Source of the DNA: an uncultured Alphaproteobacteria bacterium
Lineage (GTDB): Bacteria > Pseudomonadota > Alphaproteobacteria > RF32 > CAG-239
Assembly: GCA_900540425.1 (NCBI GenBank)
Contig: UQFU01000047.1
Location: 1 to 13,335, forward strand
DNA: 13,335 nucleotides
Direction of reading: 5' to 3'
Translations under genes and position numbers: made by a program
The notes under the pieces: generated by a model
Seen by the model: only the letters and a program-made list of their open reading frames with translations
Database searches by the model: none
Told to the model about the DNA's origin: nothing
In this document: in pieces, positions 1 to 6,601 of the stretch
How the letters are laid out: each line of letters starts with the position of its first letter
Position numbering within the stretch: the first letter of the stretch is position 1

Positions 1-3000
1 GACCCTTACCGTTGTAGTACACACCGCCGCCGGCGGTCACGTACCAGGCGTAGCTGAAGCTATACTCGGACGAAGACCAATAATGCCCGCGCTCTAATTT
101 GTCCCCTCCGGCTATTTTTAGTCCACGTTTCACGGCAACCCGGTTCGTCCAAACCGAGGGGAACAACTCGCCCAAAGCCGGCAAATACCAGTCGCCTTTA
201 GACGTTCCTGTCGTCGAGTAATTGTAACAATACCCCGGAGCATAACCTGTCACACCAGACCCATACTTGGCAACCCAGGCCGCCGTATGCGCCTTACCCG
301 CAAAGTCGGCCTTGGCCACGGTGCTGCTGGTAATATTATCAATCCCGTCCAGATCAACATAATTGCTGCTCCACTTCATCTGCCCCTGCGGCAGGTTGAT
401 GGCCAACCTGGTACTGCCGTTGACATAAGCCACAACGCCGATCGGCGTTTTGCCGGAAACCAAACAACTGTTGCAGGTCTTGTCCGAATAGAGAATGCTC
501 CCTACCTTGCACTCCGAACTGCAAGCCTGGCAAGCGCCGTTAACCCACTCATAACCGCTGGCGCAGCTGCACTCCTCATACTTGCCGTCACAAGCCGTCC
601 CGACCGCCCCGGTAATATTGCTGCCGCTGCAGGTATATTTGTGGTAAGTTGAGCAGGACACGCAAGAGTCGGTTTCATACCTGGTTGCCGTTCCCCCGGC
701 CTGTACGTCGCCGTCACTATGCCAAATGTATCCGTTTGTGCGGGCACAAGCCTGATAGTGGCGGCCGCAGGGCTCACCGGCTCCGCCGGCAATGTGCTTT
801 GCGGAATCCGCCTCACAGGTATAGATATAATCTGCGGCGCAAGCTTTCGGCTTGGTAATGCCACCCCTTAAATCAAGCGGCAGGACACAACGGTAATAGT
901 TCTTCTGAACCTTGATTCGCGTTGTATATTTGTCTGTCGCCGAGGCCTGATAACTGACGTAAATATTATTGGCGTTCTGCTCCGTCGAACTGTATTGATA
1001 GCTGGTGCCGATCTGCGCGGCGCCGACCGTATCCAAAGCCAGCAGGCTGTCGTTGACCGCTTCCAGATTTTTGACCGCAATCTCGTTCATCTCGCCCAGC
1101 GCCGGAACAAACCACTGCCGCTTGGAAGCACTATTGACAGGTGCCAGGTTATGACAATATCCGATTCCGTTCCAGGTGTTGGTATGCCCGTAATAGAGCG
1201 TCCAGTTATGCGAATTTTCCTTACCCGAAAAATCTTTAATCGCCGTGGCGCCGGAACTGAAGTTCGTCATAGTCGGAACATCGGTCAATCCTTGCCATTC
1301 CAACTCGGAGGACGATTGCTGCAGGTAGACAGCCAACCCGGAGGTGCCGTTGGCATATCCGATTACCCCGATCGGCGTTTTGCCCTCCATTATACAGCTG
1401 TTGCAGCTCATATCCGAATACAGGATGTTGCCGACCGAACAGCTGGCATCACAAAGCGTGCATTTGCCGCGTTTCCAGCCGTATCCGGTCTGACAGCTGC
1501 AATATTTGTATTTGCCGCTGCAGGCGTCTCCGCGTCCGCCCGTAATATACGGGTCAGAACCGCCGGTTGCGCAGTCAAACTTATATTCCGTCTCACACTT
1601 TGAACAAACGTTGTTTCTCCAGCCATACCCCGAACTGCAGGTACAGCTTTGATATTTATTGTTGCACTTGTTGCCCACGCCGCCGGCATAACCGGTGCCG
1701 CTGCACGTAAACTGAAATTCCGGTTTGCACACACAGGCGCTGCCGCTCCAATCATAATCGCCCGCACAGCTGCACTCCTGATACTTGCCGTTGCACTTTC
1801 CGCCGGTTCCCGAAACATAGCCGGTTCCGGTACACGCATACTGGTACGAACTGTCGCAGACACAGCCGCTGCCGTTCCAGTTGGCACCGCTCACACAGTT
1901 GCAGGACGCATATTTGCCGTTGCACGAACTGCCGCTGCCGCCCGAAATATTAGTACCGCTGCAAGAATACTGATAAGCCGTATCGCAGCCGCAGCCGGAA
2001 CCGTTCCAACTTGCCCCGTTGGCACATTTGCAGCTTTGATACATACCGCCGCAGGCCGTCCCCGAACCGCCGGCATAGGCGCTGCCGGAGCAGCTGTATT
2101 TATACTCGGAACTGCAATTTTCCGCCGCTCCGTTGCCCTTGTCTTCCAAATGCAGCACACACCGCACATAAGCCGAAGAAGTCTTGTCGGCGCTGCTGCC
2201 GCCGTTGGTTCCGGCCTGCCAGGCTTCCGAAGCGCTGCGCTCCGACGAAGTCCAATGATTTCCGGACTGAAAAGCCTTTCCGCCGGCCGTTGTCAAACCT
2301 TGCGCAATCTTGGTACGGTTCGTCTGCAAGACCGCGGTCATTTCGCCGCCGGAAGGCAAAAACCACTGCCCTTTCCCGGTTCCGTCCGTCGAATAATTAT
2401 AGCAATAACCGGCGGCATAACTGCCCTTGTCCGTTCCGTATTTATTAACCCAGGCCTGGGCATTGGACTTTCCGTTAAACTCGGTCTTATAAGTAGACGA
2501 AGCGGTATTGGCAATTTCGGCAATATCAACCAGCGTATTGCTCCACGGCTTGCTTTCTGTCGTATCCAGCTGAACCGCCAACCGCATGCTCCCGCTCGAA
2601 TAAGCAATAATGCCGATCGGCGTTTTGTCATTCAGCAGACATGAACTGCAGGTAAAATCCGAATACAATATGTTCCCTACCGCGCAGGTATTGTCACAGG
2701 TTACGCAAGCCCCGGCCTTGCAGCCCTGCCCTTCCGGACATTTTGAAACGCCGCATTGGGCATAATAGGTTACGCCGTTTTTCACGCAGGACTGCTCGCC
2801 CACTTCCCGGCATTGTTCAGCGCATTTTTCTTTTGTCAGGGTCAGGCTGCACATATTGGGATTGCAATACATTTTGCTCGTATCCCACGGACATTTTACT
2901 CCGCCGCCCACACAAGACGTCTCCCTATATCCCAGAGATTCGCAATCTGGCGTTGCCACACAGTCCGCTTGTGCCGCGCCCGCACCAAACATCAAAATTG

Positions 3001-3076
3001 CTCCGGCAATCGCGGCCAAACATTCTGTCCGCCGCCCGGCCGCATTTAATTCTCTTTGTTGTAGTTGTTTCTTCAT
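1..3076 (-). CDS. Large secreted protein with three DUF1566/Lcl-type domains and cysteine-rich repeats (3' end outside window)
   Basis: I translated this frame by hand: it starts with ATG at 3076 and stays open to the left edge, giving at least 1,025 codons with no stop. An AAGGAG ribosome site (3090-3085) lies 8 nt upstream. Residues 1-37 form a Sec signal (hydrophobic 19-34, AQA cleavage site). Residues 43-71 are a cysteine module ending C-P-W-D-T-S-K. Three similar domains follow at about 132-310, 545-735 and from 855 to the edge. Each opens G-[NS]-I-L-Y-S-D and has K-T-P-I-G. Domains 1 and 2 carry W-F-[LV]-P..GEM, a [WY].SS[ST]E-like segment and end near R-C-V-L; domain 3 has WYLPALGEL and YWSSSE. 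This is the DUF1566/Lcl C-terminal pattern, related to C-type-lectin-like folds. Cysteine-rich repeats of about 40 residues lie between domains (five at 321-539, two at about 746-852). It sits 22 nt after the 331-aa cysteine-rich gene, probably in one operon. An exported adhesin or binding protein is inferred; ligand unknown. Confidence 0.88.
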   Translation of the reverse strand, partial: MKKQLQQRELNAAGRRTECLAAIAGAILMFGAGAAQADCVATPDCESLGYRETSCVGGGVKCPWDTSKMYCNPNMCSLTLTKEKCAEQCREVGEQSCVKNGVTYYAQCGVSKCPEGQGCKAGACVTCDNTCAVGNILYSDFTCSSCLLNDKTPIGIIAYSSGSMRLAVQLDTTESKPWSNTLVDIAEIANTASSTYKTEFNGKSNAQAWVNKYGTDKGSYAAGYCYNYSTDGTGKGQWFLPSGGEMTAVLQTNRTKIAQGLTTAGGKAFQSGNHWTSSERSASEAWQAGTNGGSSADKTSSAYVRCVLHLEDKGNGAAENCSSEYKYSCSGSAYAGGSGTACGGMYQSCKCANGASWNGSGCGCDTAYQYSCSGTNISGGSGSSCNGKYASCNCVSGANWNGSGCVCDSSYQYACTGTGYVSGTGGKCNGKYQECSCAGDYDWSGSACVCKPEFQFTCSGTGYAGGVGNKCNNKYQSCTCSSGYGWRNNVCSKCETEYKFDCATGGSDPYITGGRGDACSGKYKYCSCQTGYGWKRGKCTLCDASCSVGNILYSDMSCNSCIMEGKTPIGVIGYANGTSGLAVYLQQSSSELEWQGLTDVPTMTNFSSGATAIKDFSGKENSHNWTLYYGHTNTWNGIGYCHNLAPVNSASKRQWFVPALGEMNEIAVKNLEAVNDSLLALDTVGAAQIGTSYQYSSTEQNANNIYVSYQASATDKYTTRIKVQKNYYRCVLPLDLRGGITKPKACAADYIYTCEADSAKHIAGGAGEPCGRHYQACARTNGYIWHSDGDVQAGGTATRYETDSCVSCSTYHKYTCSGSNITGAVGTACDGKYEECSCASGYEWVNGACQACSSECKVGSILYSDKTCNSCLVSGKTPIGVVAYVNGSTRLAINLPQGQMKWSSNYVDLDGIDNITSSTVAKADFAGKAHTAAWVAKYGSGVTGYAPGYCYNYSTTGTSKGDWYLPALGELFPSVWTNRVAVKRGLKIAGGDKLERGHYWSSSEYSFSYAWYVTAGGGVYYNGKG
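1460..2116 (-). repeat. Five tandem cysteine-rich repeats inside the large secreted protein
   Basis: Residues 321-539 of the protein consist of five degenerate copies of about 40 residues. The consensus is roughly C...Y.Y.CSG...GG.G..C.GKY..C.C..GY.W....C, with about five cysteines per copy. The fifth copy has a short insertion (TGGSDPY). Two more diverged copies lie at plus positions of about 520-841. The spacing resembles small disulphide-stabilised, EGF-like modules, but I cannot assign a named family. At DNA level the copies are only similar, so this is an old amplification rather than a fresh one. Confidence 0.8.
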
Positions 3077-3098
3077 AGCTCTTACTCCTTATTCTGTT

Positions 3099-4094
3099 TC
3101 AGATGCAGAAAAGTTTTGAAATATCATACGGGCAAACCAAACTCTCCCCGGTACAGGAAGTCGACACGTATCCGAGTGACGAACAATCTTCTACCGGACG
3201 GATACAATAATCGGTGAAATTCGTACTGCAGCCGGTAATGCAATACCGGTTTGAACAAATCTCCAGCCGGCACTCCGTACCATGCGGACAACTTTCCAGC
3301 GAACACTCGTACCCGCAGCACTCCTTATACCAGGTCTCGTCCCCATGCTGGCAGGACGGAGAACCCGATTTCGGGCCGTCGTCGCATTTCTGATAACCGG
3401 TGCAGGGATTGGGCTTGATGCTGTATTTATTCACGCCGCCGCAGGCATAGCAGCTTTCGTCCTTGACATAGCCGTAAGGAATATCGCTTTCCAAATAGGG
3501 AAAACCGTTACATATATTGCAGCACAAGCCATAAGCCGGAGAATAGGTACACAGATAGTTCGGATCCAACTGCCAACCGTCTTGGCATTCGGTAACATAA
3601 TTGGGATTTTCTTCTTCGCAGGCGCGTTCATAATCAAGTTTACAGCCCTTATAAACATTCAGGCCGTTCGGACATTGCTCGTCCAAATATTCCGGAACCG
3701 TACATTCCGTTGTCGTATAACCGTTGTTCCGGCACCAAAGCGCCGCATCGCATTTGAGATAAAAACTATGATGGGGACAGGTCTCCTGTTCCTGATAAGC
3801 AGGACAAAACCCGGTGGGATAATAACTGTAGCCGGCACGACGGCACAATCTGGGACCGACGCTGGGATCACCTTTCAAATCCTCCAGCTTGTCCATACAA
3901 TCCGGCAAAAAACAAATTGCGGCTTGAGCTTCGTTAACGCCAAACGCAGCAGAAACAACCTGCGCCGTCAACGCAGAAACTCCTGCTGCTTCACCCCGGC
4001 TGCCGACCGATTCGACAACCAACGCCAGCAACAGGCATACAAAAAAACCTTTCCGACCGCCATCAGGCAGCCCGGATTGCCCAAAATTCCGCAT
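3099..4094 (-). CDS. Secreted 34-cysteine protein, paralogue 2 (unknown function)
   Basis: This is a 331-residue protein of no family I recognise. Residues 17-30 are a hydrophobic signal segment. A likely signal peptidase site is A-Q-A at 56-58, just before AICFLPDC; the region from 38 to 53 is also apolar, so an earlier cleavage is possible. The mature part has 34 cysteines, including the pairs C-C-N-I-C and K-E-C-C. It ends in the module DC.SLGY.STSC....LVCPYD...FC. There is no transmembrane segment or lipobox after the signal, so a periplasmic, surface or secreted location is inferred. The start at 4094 has GGAG and AAAGG upstream (4111-4103). A promoter-like site lies about 95 nt upstream. 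The large DUF1566-type gene begins 22 nt after its stop. It is a full-length paralogue of the gene at 4864-5907. Confidence 0.87.
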   Translation of the reverse strand: MRNFGQSGLPDGGRKGFFVCLLLALVVESVGSRGEAAGVSALTAQVVSAAFGVNEAQAAICFLPDCMDKLEDLKGDPSVGPRLCRRAGYSYYPTGFCPAYQEQETCPHHSFYLKCDAALWCRNNGYTTTECTVPEYLDEQCPNGLNVYKGCKLDYERACEEENPNYVTECQDGWQLDPNYLCTYSPAYGLCCNICNGFPYLESDIPYGYVKDESCYACGGVNKYSIKPNPCTGYQKCDDGPKSGSPSCQHGDETWYKECCGYECSLESCPHGTECRLEICSNRYCITGCSTNFTDYCIRPVEDCSSLGYVSTSCTGESLVCPYDISKLFCI

Positions 4095-4188
4095 ATCTCT
4101 AACCTTTCTCCGATTTTACTCTTTAGACAAAAGAAAATTTACTTAAAATCCGCAGAACCTCCCTAAAATGAGTCTTTATATAAGAATT

Positions 4189-4217
4189 ATCATAATATAA
4201 TTTTCCAAATTATGCAA
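4189..4217 (-). promoter_or_regulatory. Sigma-70-type promoter for the 331-aa cysteine-rich gene and its downstream partner
   Basis: On the minus strand TTGCAT (4217-4212) and TATGAT (4194-4189) are separated by exactly 17 nt. They sit in a very AT-rich stretch (about 4095-4340) directly upstream of the gene. Transcription would start near 4182, giving a leader of roughly 90 nt. A perfect TTGACA also occurs at 4251-4246, but nothing resembling a -10 box is at the right distance. The rest of 4095-4341 shows no coding potential or other site. Confidence 0.55.
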
Positions 4218-4341
4218 TAATTTATTTGCTTCCCCTAATTCAATTTGTCAAATAACGTTAAGATTAGTAACAGGCACTATACTAAAAATAGTTTACTTTA
4301 AATAAAAACAATCTATAATCAAACGGGATTTTATACGCCAC

Positions 4342-4471
4342 CCTCTTTTTTACGGTCATGCAACCACCCTCTTTTTTTATCTGTCCCTCCGGACACCCTT
4401 TTCTCTTCTGCCACCCCTGCCTCTTTTTTTATCTGTCACTCCGGCCTATCTCTCTATTCTGTCACTCCGGC
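4342..4471 (+). repeat. Tandem array of five 26-bp degenerate units
   Basis: Units begin at 4342, 4368, 4394, 4420 and 4446, an exact 26-bp period. Units 2 and 4 differ at only a few bases: both read CCTCTTTTTTTATCTGTC and continue into a CTCCGG-like end. Unit 5 keeps the CTGTCACTCCGGC end and unit 1 has diverged in its second half. The plus strand is strongly pyrimidine-rich. The array lies between the two paralogous cysteine-rich genes. A 100-residue open frame over it is only the repeat read through and is not a gene. Confidence 0.75.
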
Positions 4472-4663
4472 CTCCGCGCCGGAGTCCAGGTCAATATTGA
4501 TTCCTTAACCGCCTGGATTCCGGGTCAAGCCCGGAATGACAATTATATGAGTGTCATCCCTCGTTTTCGTAAGAAAACGTCAAGGAATCTTCGAATTCCC
4601 TCTTCCTGTCACTCTGACCTTTTTCTTTATCTGTCATACTCCGGTTCAGCCGGAGTATGACAG
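4465..4663. repeat. Cluster of palindromic repeats of the CCGG type
   Basis: Four separate perfect inverted repeats follow the 26-bp array. They are CTCCGGC/GCCGGAG (4465-4471 with 4478-4484), ATTCCGGG/CCCGGAAT with a TCAAG loop (4517-4537), CGTTTTC/GAAAACG with a GTAA loop (4562-4579), and a 14-bp stem CTGTCATACTCCGG with its complement around a TTCAG loop (4631-4663). Dispersed palindromes of the form TCATTCCGGG...CCCGGAAT are common between genes in alphaproteobacteria. The 14-bp stem could fold strongly in RNA from either strand, but lacks a U-tract typical of an intrinsic terminator. From 4664 to 4792 I see nothing recognisable. Confidence 0.7.
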
Positions 4664-4792
4664 CACCCGTATCGGCATTCTCAAACCGGGAAAAATCCCT
4701 CAGGAGGACAAATATGGACTTTCCCCAACCTGATTAATTTGAGCATGCTTTCGAGAACCCTGAAAGCCTTCCAATAATATGATTAATCCTTA

Positions 4793-4864
4793 AAAAACTC
4801 ACAATACCTTTCCCCAAAAGCTCTGAAGTCCGGGATTAAAAGTCTGGCCATTATACAAACTTTT
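4793..4864 (-). repeat. Probable short, decayed copy of the AAAACTC/GAGTTTT hairpin family
   Basis: The plus-strand right end, CCATTATACAAACTTTT (4848-4864), closely matches the right end of the full element after pgi (CCATTATACGAGTTTTT). The left end, AAAAACTC (4793-4800), matches the family's left terminus. The 72-bp length is close to the 69-bp short variant at 7320-7388. The two arms pair poorly, so this is either a decayed copy or a partial match. Its last base is the first base of the TCA that encodes the TGA stop of the gene at 4864-5907. Confidence 0.42.
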
Positions 4865-5907
4865 CACATACAGAAGAATAAACCGCTGTCATAAGGACAT
4901 ACCAGCTTTCTTCCCCCACAGCTCGTTGAGGTATAGCCCAGCGCCGCACAATCCGTTACCGGTTTCTGGCAATAGTCGGTATAATCCACCAAACACCCGA
5001 CAATACAATATTTGCTGGAACAAACCTCAAAATTGCAATCCGTCCCTTCCGGACACTCCGCCAGGCTGCACTCATAAGCGCAGCACTCCTTATACCAGGT
5101 CTCATTGCCGTGTTTGCACTCCGGCGTACCCGATTTTGGCGTATCTGTACATTTTTGATAACCAATACAAGGGTTGGGCTCTATCTTATAACGCGTAACA
5201 TTGCCGCAGGCATTGCAGCTCTCGCCTTTGACATATCCCTCGGGAATTTCGTCCTCTTCATACGGATAATCCGAACACAAATTACAGCATTTGCCGTACA
5301 TTTCCGAATAAGAACACAACTCGTTCTCGTCCAAAATCCATCCTTCCTGGCACTCGCTCACATAATCAGGATCTTCTTCCGTACATGCTTGTTCATAGTC
5401 GGCTTTGCAGCGCTTATAAACCTCTTGTCCGTTGGGACATTTTTCGTCGGCATACTCCGGAACCGTACAATCTTCAACTTTGGTCTCGTAGCCGTTATCC
5501 CTACACCATTGCGCCGCATCGCATTTCAGATAATGGCTGTCATGCGGGCATGAATCCTGGGCATGGTATTCGGGGCATTGGCCGCTGCCGTAATATATGT
5601 ATCCCATATCCTTGCAAAATTCTTCAGATATATTGCCACCACTCACATTAGCGAGCTTATCCATACAGTCCGGCAAAAAACAAATCGCCGCCTGCGCATT
5701 CCCTGACCCGGGAGCTGAATACACCCCCAAAGTTAGCAAAAAAAGTATAATCAGCCGCCGCTCCGCCCGGGAAAAAGCAGACGCGCCAAAACCGCCGCCC
5801 GGACATTTTCCAATATCCGCAGCCGCTTTTGTACTCTCATTCTGTATTGGCTGAAAAACTCGAGGGCGCGGGTTACGCTCCTCAACACGTAAAATTCTGT
5901 TATGCAT
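4864..5907 (-). CDS. Secreted 34-cysteine protein, paralogue 1 (unknown function)
   Basis: This 347-residue protein matches the 331-aa protein along its whole mature length. The shared features include AQA|AICFLPDCMDKL at the predicted cleavage site (after residue 73), LKCDAA.WCR.NGY, C-C-N-[IL]-C, PNPC.GYQKC, TWYKECC.YECSL and the terminal LVCPYD...FC. All 34 mature cysteines occur in the same order in both. The start at 5907 is supported by AGGAG (5919-5915) 7 nt upstream. No internal ATG exists before CMDKL. This gives an unusually long, charged region of about 50 residues before the hydrophobic signal core (52-64). I do not recognise the family. An exported, disulphide-rich envelope or surface role is inferred. 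Possible upstream control elements are a 9-codon ORF and a hairpin. Confidence 0.87.
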   Translation of the reverse strand: MHNRILRVEERNPRPRVFQPIQNESTKAAADIGKCPGGGFGASAFSRAERRLIILFLLTLGVYSAPGSGNAQAAICFLPDCMDKLANVSGGNISEEFCKDMGYIYYGSGQCPEYHAQDSCPHDSHYLKCDAAQWCRDNGYETKVEDCTVPEYADEKCPNGQEVYKRCKADYEQACTEEDPDYVSECQEGWILDENELCSYSEMYGKCCNLCSDYPYEEDEIPEGYVKGESCNACGNVTRYKIEPNPCIGYQKCTDTPKSGTPECKHGNETWYKECCAYECSLAECPEGTDCNFEVCSSKYCIVGCLVDYTDYCQKPVTDCAALGYTSTSCGGRKLVCPYDSGLFFCM

Positions 5908-5927
5908 TTTCTTTCTCCTGACTATCT

Positions 5928-5946
5928 CCGTTAATTCTTATAACGG
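5928..5946 (-). promoter_or_regulatory. Small hairpin between the leader ORF and the paralogue-1 ribosome site
   Basis: CCGTTA (5928-5933) and TAACGG (5941-5946) form a perfect 6-bp stem with a 7-nt loop in the minus-strand transcript. It lies one base past the leader ORF stop and about 9 nt before the AGGAG of the 347-aa gene. That placement would suit translational control, but the stem is short and chance is not excluded. Confidence 0.35.
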
Positions 5947-5976
5947 TCAGATATCAATCAACCAATAATTCCTCAT
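5947..5976 (-). CDS. Possible 9-codon leader peptide (MRNYWLIDI)
   Basis: An ATG at 5976 is preceded at 5 nt by a consensus AGGAGG (5987-5982), the strongest ribosome site in the window. The frame reads MRNYWLIDI and stops at TGA (5949-5947). It ends 39 nt before the start of the 347-aa cysteine-rich gene. It could be a leader peptide coupling translation to the hairpin at 5928-5946. It could also be a relic start or a chance site. There is no run of one amino acid as in classical attenuators. Confidence 0.35.
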   Translation of the reverse strand: MRNYWLIDI

Positions 5977-6018
5977 GATTACCTCCTGATAAAACTAAAT
6001 TTTTACACAATTTCAATT

Positions 6019-6024
6019 ATTATA
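6019..6024 (-). promoter_or_regulatory. Possible -10 box for the paralogue-1 transcript
   Basis: The minus strand reads TATAAT at 6024-6019, in an AT-rich stretch 112 nt upstream of the 347-aa gene and ahead of the leader ORF. No good -35 lies at 16-18 nt; TTGCAT is present but 20 nt away. The short sequence is nearly symmetric, so a plus-strand TATAAT overlaps it. I regard this as a weak prediction. Confidence 0.28.
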
Positions 6025-6169
6025 ATACTATGAATAGCTCAAAAATGCAATACAAAACTTGCGATTATCACCCTCCGATGCAATCAACCGTTGTTTTTGT
6101 TAATTATTTTTTAACAATCTATTGGTGTAAAATAAAGAATTTACCCCTCACCATAACCCAAACTGCCGC

Positions 6170-6201
6170 AAAAAACCCCGGAGAATCAATCTCCGGGGTT
6201 T
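6170..6201 (-). terminator. Intrinsic terminator after the cold-shock gene
   Basis: In the minus-strand RNA an 11-bp perfect stem (AACCCCGGAGA with TCTCCGGGGTT, plus positions 6174-6184 and 6190-6200) with a 5-nt loop is followed by six U residues (6175-6170). It begins 17 nt after the cold-shock stop codon. This is the clearest terminator in the window and separates the cold-shock gene from the cysteine-rich locus. Confidence 0.9.
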
Positions 6202-6217
6202 CGGCATTGCGCAAAAA

Positions 6218-6421
6218 CTATGCTTTTTTCAAATTACCGGCAGAAGTTTTGCCCTTTTCGGTAACCAAATCGTAGCTGACTTTGTCATTCTCGTTCAAGA
6301 AACGCATTCCGGCTTTCTCAACAGCGGAAATATGGACAAACACGTCCTGTCCGCCGGCATCGGGAGTAATAAATCCGTAGCCTTTGCTGCTGTTAAACCA
6401 TTTTACTGTTCCTGTTGACAT
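6218..6421 (-). CDS. cspA: CspA-family cold-shock protein
   Basis: This 67-residue protein is a single cold-shock domain, the usual size for bacterial CspA-type nucleic-acid chaperones. These bind single-stranded RNA and DNA and melt structure in mRNA at low temperature. RNP1 (KGYGFI, 13-18) and RNP2 (VFVHIS, 27-32) are both present, and the N-terminus GTVKWFN is canonical. An AAGGAA ribosome site (6433-6428) lies 6 nt upstream of the ATG. A 180-nt leader separates it from the glycosylase gene, and a strong terminator follows, so it is probably transcribed on its own. Whether it is cold-induced cannot be read from the sequence. The family is certain; which paralogue (CspA, CspE and so on) is not. 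Confidence 0.95.
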   Translation of the reverse strand: MSTGTVKWFNSSKGYGFITPDAGGQDVFVHISAVEKAGMRFLNENDKVSYDLVTEKGKTSAGNLKKA

Positions 6422-6455
6422 GTCAAATTCCTTTTCTTAAAACAGGTTAAATATC

Positions 6456-6468
6456 GGGCACCATGCCC
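6456..6468 (-). promoter_or_regulatory. Small hairpin in the cold-shock gene leader
   Basis: GGGCA (6456-6460) and TGCCC (6464-6468) form a perfect 5-bp GC-rich stem with a 3-nt loop, about 22 nt upstream of the AAGGAA ribosome site. Cold-shock mRNAs are often controlled by structured leaders, so it may matter, but the stem alone is weak evidence. Confidence 0.28.
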
Positions 6469-6509
6469 CACTCTAATAAATCTTACGGTAATAATCTATT
6501 CTAAGAAAA

Positions 6510-6539
6510 GATATAAAAATCAAAATCTTCGTAATACAA
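6510..6539 (-). promoter_or_regulatory. Possible promoter of the cold-shock gene
   Basis: TTGTAT (6539-6534) and TATATC (6515-6510) lie 18 nt apart on the minus strand in the AT-rich gap between the glycosylase and cold-shock genes. They would give a leader of about 80 nt. A TTGACA at 6589-6584 has no good -10 partner. The match is imperfect. Confidence 0.3.
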
Positions 6540-6601
6540 TTAAGCCAATCAAGTCGTTTATTACGGTTTCACTATACGCCACCTGTCAAAAATAGCAAGA
6601 A

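Noticed and set aside
1649..2644. 331-codon open frame on the plus strand
   Set aside because: It is antisense to the cysteine-repeat region of the large secreted gene. Its low-complexity alanine- and arginine-rich product comes from reading GC-rich repeat codons backwards, and it has no ribosome site.
3282..4166. 294-codon open frame on the plus strand
   Set aside because: It is the antisense shadow of the 331-aa cysteine-rich gene. The minus-strand gene has a signal peptide, a ribosome site and a paralogue; this frame has none of these.
4246..4251. TTGACA as a -35 box on the minus strand
   Set aside because: No acceptable -10 lies 16-18 nt downstream; the TTGCAT/TATGAT pair nearer the gene fits better.
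4342..4471. CRISPR array
   Set aside because: The 26-bp units are directly adjacent with no spacers, and the units themselves are degenerate.
4358..4660. 100-codon open frame on the plus strand between the paralogues
   Set aside because: It only translates the 26-bp array and palindromes. The resemblance to a frame near 7200-7260 reflects the shared DNA repeat, not a protein family.
4631..4663. Intrinsic terminator
   Set aside because: The 14-bp stem is strong, but neither strand has a following U-tract, so it is listed only as a palindromic repeat.
6030..6275. 81-codon plus-strand frame reaching into the cold-shock gene
   Set aside because: It crosses the intrinsic terminator and the end of the cold-shock gene in antisense, and no ribosome site precedes it.
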